A DNA stretch of 64,000 bases from Leishmania infantum JPCM5 (taxonomy: Eukaryota; Euglenozoa; Kinetoplastea; Trypanosomatida; Trypanosomatidae). Position 1 is the first letter of the stretch. Every line of letters begins with the position of its first letter. The notes below the pieces were generated by a model. It made no database searches, was not told the origin of the DNA, and saw nothing but the letters and a program-made list of their open reading frames with translations. The position numbers and the translations under genes are program-made. The stretch spans positions 659,001 to 723,000 of the forward strand of contig NC_009414.2 in assembly GCF_000002875.2 (NCBI RefSeq), written 5' to 3'. Below, piece after piece: positions 40,783 to 49,500 of this stretch.

Positions 40783-40842
40783 ATGATAATCGAATGGAGT
40801 TCCCCGTGTTTGTGGCCTCCGACGTTCACGGCGAGAAGGTGA
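40783..40842 (+). other. Short upstream ORF overlapping the BILBO1-like start
   Basis: An ATG at 40783, eleven bases before the main ATG, opens a 19-codon frame ending in TGA at 40840-40842 and overlapping the main coding region out of frame. With the predicted acceptor at 40767 it would be in the mature mRNA and might lower translation of the main ORF. Confidence 0.4.
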
Positions 40843-42083
40843 ACCTCGCGCTTCGCTACAATCCACGCACAACAACGCTGGATCGTTTCCTGAGCGTCGC
40901 GTCGCGCTGCTTTGATGACGTCGCACATTTAACGCGTCGGGGCTGTCTTCAGCCATTTTCTGCTGCCTACATCTACAGAGATGTACAGTGCCAGTGGGAC
41001 GTGCTAGAGGATTGCACCCAGCTTTCACCCTTCTGCCAAGTCTATGTGTTCCGCCAGCTGTTCAACGAGGTCGTCGCGGCGATTTCCGACCCTCTGGACG
41101 CGTCGCAGCTACTCTCGGTGCACGACAGAAAAGCCGACTGTGCGACTTCTTGTACAGGTGCATCGTTCTTGGCGGGTTTGCCACCTCTCAACTCATCGAA
41201 ATCGACCTCGCCGATCCGTGTCGCCGCCGACCGCTGGGCAGTTTCGCAAAGCCGCCAGCATCCCGAGACGGCGAGGCCTCGCTTTGGGGTGCCGTCGCTG
41301 CTGTGCAAGAACGACAGTCCACTGGTACATGCGACACACCCGACAAAATCAGAGAGGGCAACTCATATCGGTGATGAGGCGGAAGGTTTCCATCATGTAC
41401 GGTCCGCGGACAGTGCGGCAGCATTCCGCTGTGTGAAGTCACACCGCTTTCGTATGCAGATCTTGTCCCCTCCAGTGGAGACTCAGATGCACCGTCAAGA
41501 CGCGGCGCGCAACGCGACAAGCACGTCCGTTCATTTAGCCGCTCTCGCTGCGCTAGGGCCACAGGCTGCGTATGTGAAGCCGATGAGACGTCACCTGAGC
41601 GACTCGTACAACGCGCCCCCCGCACCATCCTCCTCCTCCGCGGGAGAGGTGGCCATTCCAAGGAGCTGGTATGACTCTTCTAGGCACTCTTTTCCCAGTA
41701 CATCACCGCGGGCACGCACGCCAGGTCAGTCGCCTTCTCAACCCTTGTTTGTGTCAGCATACAGCGGCGGCACAGTGTTGCCCTTCTCACCACGGGAAGG
41801 TCGATCAAGGGCGCTGTCGCAGACTGACGAGCGCCACCGCGAGATGCTCGCGTACAGCGAAGCACGCAGCGGGCGCGGCGACAGCATCCTGCGTGAGGAG
41901 CGGGTGCGCGTAGCGGCACACATGCTTTTGGGGATCGATGAGCTGCGCTCACATCTGCGAGAGGAGACTCGGCAACTGAAACGGACACTGAGTGACTTAC
42001 TGCACAGTCGCGTTTCGCCGCTGAACAGAGCTGATGACGGTACAATATATAATGCGTCTCCTCCTGGCATGTCTGTGTTGTGA
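40794..42083 (+). CDS. BILBO1-NTD-like protein (putative flagellar/cytoskeletal)
   Basis: This is a 429-residue protein beginning MEFPVFVASDVHGEKVNLAL. Residues 1-92 match, by eye, the ubiquitin-like N-terminal domain of trypanosome BILBO1, the flagellar pocket collar scaffold. Shared features are an opening strand with 'D-x-x-x-x-K-V-N', a helix (LDRFLSVASRCFDDVAHLTR), an aromatic strand (FSAAYIYRDVQCQWDVLED) and the closing QLSPFCQVYVF, which corresponds to BILBO1 'QLTDYCQLYVF'. Residues about 100-365 are Ser/Thr/Arg-rich and disordered. A short helix near the C-terminus (LLGIDELRSHLREETRQLKR) could be a coiled coil. It lacks the EF hands and long coiled coil of BILBO1, so it is a relative by domain and not an orthologue. 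The frame opens upstream at a GTG, but 40794 is the first in-frame ATG. Confidence 0.82.
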   Translation: MEFPVFVASDVHGEKVNLALRYNPRTTTLDRFLSVASRCFDDVAHLTRRGCLQPFSAAYIYRDVQCQWDVLEDCTQLSPFCQVYVFRQLFNEVVAAISDPLDASQLLSVHDRKADCATSCTGASFLAGLPPLNSSKSTSPIRVAADRWAVSQSRQHPETARPRFGVPSLLCKNDSPLVHATHPTKSERATHIGDEAEGFHHVRSADSAAAFRCVKSHRFRMQILSPPVETQMHRQDAARNATSTSVHLAALAALGPQAAYVKPMRRHLSDSYNAPPAPSSSSAGEVAIPRSWYDSSRHSFPSTSPRARTPGQSPSQPLFVSAYSGGTVLPFSPREGRSRALSQTDERHREMLAYSEARSGRGDSILREERVRVAAHMLLGIDELRSHLREETRQLKRTLSDLLHSRVSPLNRADDGTIYNASPPGMSVL

Positions 42084-42724
42084 TGAGACTGGCGTGGTGT
42101 GCCCTGCCCTGCCTCCCTTGATCTTTACAAGAACGTCCCTCTCTCTCTCCGCCCCCCCACTTCCTCTCTGTGTATCCCTATCAGGACTTGTAGAAAAGTC
42201 AAATTATGGAGGCGTATGTGCTGTTTCGTCTTGCGCTGCGGCCGTGGCGACGCGGTGCCCCGTGCTCTCCTTTGCTTTTCTTTCGGTCATGATGCCTTTC
42301 TTGCTCGGCACTCATTGGGGGTGATCCAGCGATCAGGTTGATTCCTGTTGTGCTCATCTCACTGGGTACATCTTCCTCAGCGTTCTGGCGCGTTTATTCT
42401 TCTCGTACGTCGAGTGCCAATCCGCTCCCTCGCCACCTTGCTCTCCTCTTGTTTCTCGCTCTGTCTTCTCTTGCTGCTCTCGGCTTTCCCACTTGCTCAT
42501 CTGGTCGCACATCATGTACTTTAGGAGCGAGCGACGCTGTCGTACGCGGCAGCGCCACATCGCCTTTGTACGGACAGCCTCTCTGATCACGTGCCGACAG
42601 CTTTCATCATCTCTCTCCCACCACACTCTCCTCGCCCTACCGCAGGCACCGTATTCGTGTCTTATGTGCGAGCCTTTTGCCTTCGTGGCGCCTCTCTTTT
42701 TCTTTTTGTCGTTGACAGGTCGTC
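42084..42724 (+). other. Intergenic region
   Basis: The spacer is pyrimidine-rich, with the acceptor of the ZNF277-like gene at its right edge. No other feature is seen. Confidence 0.55.
42691..42718 (+). promoter_or_regulatory. Predicted trans-splice acceptor with a 6-base leader
   Basis: The tract cctctctttttctttttgtc is followed by gttgacag; the AG at 42717-42718 is the first after it and lies six bases before the ATG at 42725. The alternative is an acceptor further upstream. Confidence 0.55.
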
Positions 42725-43750
42725 ATGGCGGAGGGCCTCAAAGAGTCGTGCAAGAAAATACTGCAGCGCTTGCAGCAGCAGGATGTGGCCGAGTTTGGCT
42801 GCATCTTATGCAGCCAGCACGTGCGAGGGCAAGACGCGCTGATGCAGCACCTCATTGCCGAGCACCAGGTGCACTGCCTTCACTTTGACAACGTGGTCGA
42901 TCTCCCTCGGCTGCTGGAGCACCTGTCGACACTGCTGCACAGCCATGTGACTTCTCCTGCGCAGTGGGTGTGCCCCGTCTGCGGTGAGGGCACCGCATCG
43001 GACAGTGCGGAGACCCTGGTTCGCCATATGCGCCTGGCTGGGCACCAGCACTGGAACCCGCACACGATTCCTAGCATGGCGCCGTGGTGCCTAACGGGCA
43101 TCTCTGCGCCCACTGGGCCGGGTAACAAGGCGCTCGCGGCGACGGCTATGCCAGCCACGTGTGCGCCCTCCTCTCCTGCGCCGCAAGGGCTAGGGCGAGG
43201 CGACGCGGATGAGGAGGTCACCGACTCGGAGTGGAACGATATGGAGGACGAGGAGGTGGACGAGGACGAGGACTGGAACTTGGAGTGTGTTTGCCTTTAC
43301 TGTGACTACAGCGGCGAGGACGTCCTCCAGCACCTCAGGACCCATCACAACTTCGATTTCCGCGCCAGTGTGCTGCGGCGACCTGACTTGCACGACGAGT
43401 ACGACCTGATTCGTGTGGTGAACATGGTCAGACGTGCTGTGTGCAGCGACCGCTGCCCGTACGGGGACGAGTGCGACGTTGACGGCAAGCAGAACAATCG
43501 CGCTGCGCTAGAGGCGCACCTTGCACTTCAAAAGGAGCACCGTCTGCCGCGGCGCGTCTCGTCGAGTGACGCCGATCTGATCCCGGTCCTGCCCGGGGAT
43601 GCCTTCATCTCCATGCTGGTAACGAGCGGTGAAGGCTTTCTCCAGGCGGAGGAAGAGGATCCAGACTTCCCGATGGTGCCCACGGTGCAGGAGCTAGCTG
43701 CGGCAGCGTCGCGCGCGCCGCACACGACGAAGTCACTTTCGAGCACCTAG
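42725..43750 (+). CDS. ZNF277-like C2H2 zinc-finger protein
   Basis: This is a 341-residue protein starting MAEGLKESCKKILQRLQQQD. Four Cys/His clusters are visible: C26-x2-C29...H42-x4-H47; C83-x2-C86...H101-x5-H107; C190-x2-C193-x9-H203-x3-H207 (CLYCDYSGEDVLQHLRTHH); and a C-rich one near residues 239-275 (CSDRCPYGDEC then HLALQKEH). Between fingers 1 and 2 is a helical link (LPRLLEHLSTLLHSHV), and after finger 3 a link of the form DLIRVVNMVRRAV. This finger-link-finger order is characteristic of the ZNF277/zf-C2H2_2 family; vertebrate ZNF277 associates with ribosomal protein uS5 and Polycomb factors. Acidic linker at residues 160-186. A nuclear or ribosome-related role is likely but unproved. 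The start is supported by the acceptor just upstream. Confidence 0.85.
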   Translation: MAEGLKESCKKILQRLQQQDVAEFGCILCSQHVRGQDALMQHLIAEHQVHCLHFDNVVDLPRLLEHLSTLLHSHVTSPAQWVCPVCGEGTASDSAETLVRHMRLAGHQHWNPHTIPSMAPWCLTGISAPTGPGNKALAATAMPATCAPSSPAPQGLGRGDADEEVTDSEWNDMEDEEVDEDEDWNLECVCLYCDYSGEDVLQHLRTHHNFDFRASVLRRPDLHDEYDLIRVVNMVRRAVCSDRCPYGDECDVDGKQNNRAALEAHLALQKEHRLPRRVSSSDADLIPVLPGDAFISMLVTSGEGFLQAEEEDPDFPMVPTVQELAAAASRAPHTTKSLSST

Positions 43751-44653
43751 TGCCTACGCCATTGGCATCTGTGCGTCGTTTCCGATCTTTCCGGGGCTCT
43801 TGCACTGCTCCTCGCACACGTACCCCTCTCTGCCGGGTTTTCCACGTCTTCCTTTCGTTTCACTACTGCGTAGTCGCGTGTCTGCACTCGGCGAAGTCCG
43901 GCGTCGTCAGGTCGAGACGAAGAAGAACACCAACACAGAGGCGTGGCATACTGGTTCGTGTGCGCATGTACGCATTTCTGTTTCGCTCCGCTAGTCGCAG
44001 TTGCTGGCGCCTCTGTTGAGTAATAAAGATCCTGAACCAACATAGAAAAAAAAACCGTTTCAAGAGCAAACGACTACCGAGCGCGAGGCAAGACGGAGGG
44101 TGGGACGGACGACGAGAGGTACGGGAGGGGCGTGATGCCAACCCCGTGGAAGAGGGAGCATTCCGAGTTTCTCCTGCTCTGCCTCATCGACGGTGGCCCA
44201 CCGCACTCACAAGTACGTCAAATCCATCTGGGCCGTGTCTCCGGAGGAGACGAACGACACCATCACGCGCTCTTGAGTGTGTATTGCGAGGTGCTGACCA
44301 GTTGCGCCAACAAGGCTTCTCGGGCAGAGAGAGGAGGTTTGTTGGATCTCCGGCGTGCGCCCTCTGTTCTATATCTGACTTTCTCTCGCTCGCACTATAC
44401 ATATATATCTACGCATATACATGTCTCGATGCAACATCTGTGCTGCACAGTCCGTAGATGGCGCTTGCTCGATTACAGACTTCCGGCGCTCAGGAACGCG
44501 TGATCCGCACAGAGACGTTCACGCACGCACAGAGAGACGTCGCAGGCGTGTGCCTCACATAATGCGGGTCGCCGCGACTGTCTTTCACATATCCTTTTTT
44601 CTGGATGTGCCCTTGCGTGCGCGTGCGTGCTATGCTTTTTGTTGCGTGGCGAC
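43751..44653 (+). other. Intergenic region
   Basis: The 3' UTR is followed by a mixed spacer with an A run near 44045-44054 and an AT-rich island at about 44393-44420 (repeated atata). No coding signal stands out. Confidence 0.55.
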
Positions 44654-45637
44654 ATGCAGCGAGGCCACAGGTGTACCGACCAGCTCCTCCTTACCCGACG
44701 TCTGCGCCGACTTTTCGCTCGTGTCCACGAACGCCAATGGCTGCTGCATCACCACCAGAGCGATGCGTCTCTGTCCTGGTTTCACGCTTCATCGCGTCCA
44801 TTACAGGCATTGCATCACCTTCGCTCACTACAAACAAACCTGTCGAAACTTGCCTGGGCACCGGCGTCCTTCGCCGAAGAGGCTGACGGTGACTCTCCGC
44901 AAACGAAACTAGAAGATCGGCCCCGCGATCGCGCACCACCGCATCCCGCGGCACCACCGGGAGACCCGCCTCCGTTTGCTCACCCCGCTGCGCCGCACCT
45001 GTCCTTTCTCATGAATGCCTCCTTTCTGCATGAAACCTGCCTTTTCTTGCTGCTCCTGCGCAACCCGCTGCCAAGTAGTTCACTGGCTCGGCTGAGTTCC
45101 CTGTCGGAGCGGGAGCCTCTGCAGGTTCACAGTCACGGCACTGTAGCCGCGGAGACAACGCACTACATTTTGCAGAACGGTCTCTGGTGTTCGTGTTTGC
45201 CGCATTCTGTCGAGGCAACGTGGCTCAGGGCAGCCACCCCCGCCATCGACGTTCAACTGGAGCTCGGTGCCAGCACAGACCCCACTACCAGGCACGATCA
45301 AGCACCTGATGATAGCTTAGATGAGCGCGGCGACGCTCGCGAGGCAGCATTGGCACGTCTCTGCAGCCACGACTACCTCGAGCATCTCATCTGGCCGACG
45401 CACGCGGCAGGGGCCGTGAGGCCTGAGCTTGCTGCGGACTGCGTGTGGGTTGATGTGTCAAGCGTGCGCTCGCACGCTCTTCACTCCTACAACGACGCCT
45501 TCTGGGTACCCTTCAGCACAAGCCACAGCTTCGCCGCGTGGCACCGCGCGTCACTGTGTGCAACGCTAGACGGCCAGCACGCTGCCGCCAGTGTGGAGGC
45601 GTGGAGGTGGACCGGTGACCTGTACATATGCGGCTGA
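44654..45637 (+). CDS. Orphan hypothetical protein
   Basis: This frame has coding-like composition and ends in TGA at 45635-45637. The first ATG after an upstream GTG is at 44654, giving 327 residues. An alternative start is the ATG at 45011 (MNASFLHETCLFLLLLRNPL), giving 208 residues; the T-rich tract just upstream of 44654 makes the first choice uncertain. The N-terminal part is Leu/Arg/His-rich and helical (LQALHHLRSLQTNLSKLAWA), followed by a Pro-rich linker. The C-terminal ~200 residues look like a folded domain with Trp and His (DYLEHLIWPTHAAG, YNDAFWVPFSTSHSFAAWH, VEAWRWTGDLYICG). No known family is recognised, and no membrane span or catalytic motif is evident. Confidence 0.62.
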   Translation: MQRGHRCTDQLLLTRRLRRLFARVHERQWLLHHHQSDASLSWFHASSRPLQALHHLRSLQTNLSKLAWAPASFAEEADGDSPQTKLEDRPRDRAPPHPAAPPGDPPPFAHPAAPHLSFLMNASFLHETCLFLLLLRNPLPSSSLARLSSLSEREPLQVHSHGTVAAETTHYILQNGLWCSCLPHSVEATWLRAATPAIDVQLELGASTDPTTRHDQAPDDSLDERGDAREAALARLCSHDYLEHLIWPTHAAGAVRPELAADCVWVDVSSVRSHALHSYNDAFWVPFSTSHSFAAWHRASLCATLDGQHAAASVEAWRWTGDLYICG

Positions 45638-46533
45638 TTGCCAAAAAGAAAACCTGACGCACGGCGCTGCGCGGTTGTGTTGGCATTCGACTTGCCGCTC
45701 AGTTCCCACCGCTTCCTCTTCGCCCTCTTCACTTGCCTTACCTTCCGTATCTTAGCGGAGAAGGTGGTGGTGATTGCACGCTCTCTCGGTGTACATCTTC
45801 CCACTTCCGCGTATCCGAGATGTGCGGCCAAGACCCCGTTTTCTCAGCCACGCACTCCCTGCGTTGCTATTCGCTTCTTGCCTCCTGCTGTACCGTGTGT
45901 GTTCTCTCTGCTTCGGCTGCCTTCAGCGGCTTCTGCTCTGCACTTTGGAAACGATTGCCACACAAAACAGCACTGCTCCGCGAAGGCCAGCGGGTTCTCT
46001 CCTTCCGCGCGCGCGCTTCACAACCGCAGCGAACATGCAGCTGCTCGCGTGCGTCTCTCTGCTACATCAAGTGAGAGAGCAGTCGCTGCGGCGGCCCTCG
46101 CGGCGATCTCTGCGCTGCTTGCGTCCCGCCCATTCTCCGCTGCTGTTGCGGTCATGCAGTTGCCATATTGTCTCCTTCCTCGTCTCTGTCGCATCCCCGC
46201 AGCTTCCTCGCACGCACGCAGTTGTGCTGCCCCTCTTCCCCCTTTTTTCACTACCGTTGGAATAGATGATGGGCACAACAGCGCGTGCTTCCGCATACCC
46301 CATTTTACACAACGACACGCGCACATTTGTAGACGCTGATAAGGCCGCGGCGTCGGCAGCTGCCTCTTGCTTCCCCCTCCCCCTGAACCTCACCTCGGCA
46401 CTTGAAGCCTCACGTGCACGATTTTGAGAAGCACGCCGCGGCACATCGGCTACTGCCTCCGACCTTGATTCGCCCACTTATGTGTCGTTTTGGGCAGGCG
46501 GCGCATCTGCTCAAAGAACACCGGTAACGAACA
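45638..46533 (+). other. Intergenic region
   Basis: Pyrimidine-rich spacer. A candidate acceptor for APC1 is the AG at 46496-46497, 36 bases before the ATG at 46534. The 233-codon open frame starting at 45638 is Ser/Leu/Cys/Arg-rich, lacks an ATG near its start and is rejected. Confidence 0.55.
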
Positions 46534-49500
46534 ATGTCACTCAGCCCGTACACCATCGATGTAGGTCCGTGCAAGGCAGACGGTAGGCGAGACGTCTTTC
46601 TTCAGTGGCATCAACGCCCATGTTTCAGCACGACGCATCGCGGAATCACACGGGTGTGCCTCGCAAAATGGCCGGCGCGCTCGAGGACCGATATGGCGCT
46701 GGAGACGAACGACGTGGATGAGAGTGAGGCACTGCGAGCACAGCGAACTGAGCAGGTGTATCAGACCCTGCTCGAGTTCGGCGATCCACAGGGCCCGCCC
46801 ACGTCACCTCAGCTGATGTGCTCTGACCATGATGCGGCCGGCAACGACAACGACGCGAGGTCTCCTTTGGAGCAGTATCTGTGCGTCTTTCATCGCGAAG
46901 AACTGGCTGATCAGTACGGCCGCTACACCTTTGTTCAGCCGCACACGATCTGCACCGCGTACCGCATCGCTGACTCCACCGCGCTTGAGCTGGTTCTGCA
47001 CAATATCACGCCGACCGACATTTCTGCCGCCGCAGCCGGCGTGTTTGTTCGTGGCCACCGTCAGTCCAACAAGGGCCTCCCATCGAGCACGCCCCTAGAG
47101 TATCAAGGCATTCAATACAAGCCGGCGTCGAATCTGTGGTGGATGGGGGCACCTTTGTCGCTGAAGCCAGTGTACGTTGCGGTGCCGCTTGGCCCGCAGG
47201 TAGGCGCGACTGGTGGCGCGCCAAAGGGCTCAGTAGACAAGGCATCCGGGTCGCATGCGGACGGCATCGCGGCGGCTGACTCTGATCACGGTGACAAGGC
47301 TGCGGGAGACACAGTGTCGCGCCCAGTGGCTTCTCCCATCGCCGTCGGCGCCGACGACGCAACAGCGCAAAAGGAGACTGGTGACAACACGAGTAGCCCC
47401 CTTCTTGTGGAACTCGGGGGCCGCACGGCACAGGGTGAGTTCGAGTTCCGGCACTCCCGCTCCTCCAGTCCCAACATGTGCTTCCCGAGCCAGAGTGCAG
47501 TGCTCCCGGCGGAGGGGCTAGCGTCCCAGGTGGCGGCTGCCGCATCCTCTCCGTCGTTGCCGAGGGCTTCGCTTCCTTTGGTCAGCAATGCACAAGCTCG
47601 GCACGTTGCAGTGGAGGCGACGGTGCTGGCGCAGCTGGAGCTCTTTGACTTGACAGCCGGTAGCTGCACATGTGCAAGCTCGCTCGCCGTCGTCCGCACG
47701 GGTGACGACGAGCTGGGTCTCGCAACGACGACACCGCAGTACGCGCTAGACTGCATGCTGTGGCAGTGGTGGCCACACCGTGTCCGGCTGCCGCGGCTTG
47801 CCTCCGGCAACGCTGCCCTGTCGGCGGTGGCGTCGCCGCATGCGGCACTTGATCGCTACGCCGTTTTCGTGTACGATGCACATCAAAGCCGCGTGTTCGT
47901 GCTCCGCACGCCGCACCTGCGCAGCGGCACCGGTGACTTCGAGCTACTCTTCTCTTTTCCATGTGGCAGCCTGCCATTTGTCCTGCCGTGTTTGCGAGCG
48001 CCGCACCCAGCACCCATCGCCGTGTGCAACTACCCCCGCCCCAACTGCATCTCCGTCTACGATGTCATGGCGCTGCTGGATGCCCCGGCGGCCACCACGG
48101 TAGCTATGGAGCTCGACCTAGAAACGTACCAGGCGAACCACTCGGCCTTCTTCGGGAAAGTGTGCACATCTTCAAGCGGCGATGATAGTGCACTTTTCGG
48201 AGGAGCTGATATTTTATCGACGAACGGCAGTTCGACCCGTGGTTTCATGCCAGCGCCTCCACTCCCCACCGGAGCTGCAGACAACGCCATGGCGCGCTCC
48301 GTCACCGCTGCTTCATGGAGGGCGGATGCCATTAACGGCGTGTCCCACCCCATCCGCAACATCTTGTACCACTATCAGAATCGCCTCGTCGTACAGTACG
48401 CCTGGCCCAGCGGCTCTGCGCAGCCGGCAGCGACGGAGGGCGCAGACGACGCTGATGCGGGATTCGCGTCGTCGTGCGGTAGCGGCGAGTACGAGGCGGA
48501 TAGCGATCAGAGTGTGCGTAGTCGCCACCGGCGCCGTCGCCGCTGCGAAGGCACGGTCTCGTTCACCGTCGAATTCCCGGCGATCACACTCGATCAGGAT
48601 CCGTTGCTCGCCTTTGTGCTCGAGGCACTGAGCGCCGCCCTTGGCGCCCGCGCAGTGGCGGCTCTCGAGTACATCCTTTTCGCGGAGCTGTGGCACCGCA
48701 AGTGCCGGGCGGCTGCCGTTGCTGATGCCTTTGACCTTTGCGCACGGCTGCTGCGCAAGATTTTCAGATGTGAATGCGGTTGCTCCGACCCGGCGCTCGC
48801 GTGTGCGAGCGCGCGGGCGGAGCTGCAGCAGGCAGCAGAAGACCCCGAGGCTACGGCGTGCGGGTCGGAGGCCATGACGGAAGCTGCAGCGCCTCATGTC
48901 TTTGTGGATCCTTCGACCGTGACGCTTCAGCAGATTCGTCGGACCATCGCGCGGCGCCACACCGCAGACGCACCGGCGTGCTGGAGAAAGGAGGAGGAGG
49001 AGAGCAGCACCACCAGCGTCGTCAAAACCCCCATTCCCGTCCGGCGGGGGGCGATTGACGCGTACGCGTGGACGAGGCAAGAGCGTGGCTTGGCTTTGGT
49101 AGCACTGCATCTGCTGTTTGAGGCGTGCCGTGCACAGGAGCATCTCTGGCCACTGCTGCCGCGTTTGGCGAGCGTGAACCGGGACCTGAGCGACGCCTTG
49201 CAGTGGCCTTCCTACGTAGAGTACTATGACGTTATGTGTCCCAGGCTCTTCGCAGCCCCTCCGCCTCCGTCACAGATATCACCGACGCAGAGCTTTACGG
49301 ACAGCCTCCCGGCGAGTGTGCTGCAATGTCACTTCGACTCACTGGAGAGGCCGGACAACGCCGCAGCGCTGCGAGCGTGCTGTGCCACGACCGTGGCACC
49401 GTCAGCCGCCGAGTTCGCGAGCGGCGACGCACCGGCGCTTTTTTCGGCGCTCTCCCTCACAGCAATGCGTAGCAGCATCCCCAGATCCGTTGCGGTGCCT

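Larger units (their letters stand above)
38384..40793 (+). other. Long intergenic region (2.4 kb)
   Basis: Mostly pyrimidine-rich. Notable parts are an A-rich patch at about 39350-39362, an AT-rich island at about 40180-40232 with repeated atatat, a T run at 40255-40264, and a (CA)n microsatellite at 40598-40626 shortly before the next gene. Open frames across this stretch are Ser/Leu/Cys/Phe-rich and composition-driven. Confidence 0.55.

Noticed and set aside
45638..46339. A 233-codon + strand open frame after the orphan gene
   Set aside because: Opens without an ATG, is composition-driven (pyrimidine-rich spacer) and occupies the expected APC1 leader.
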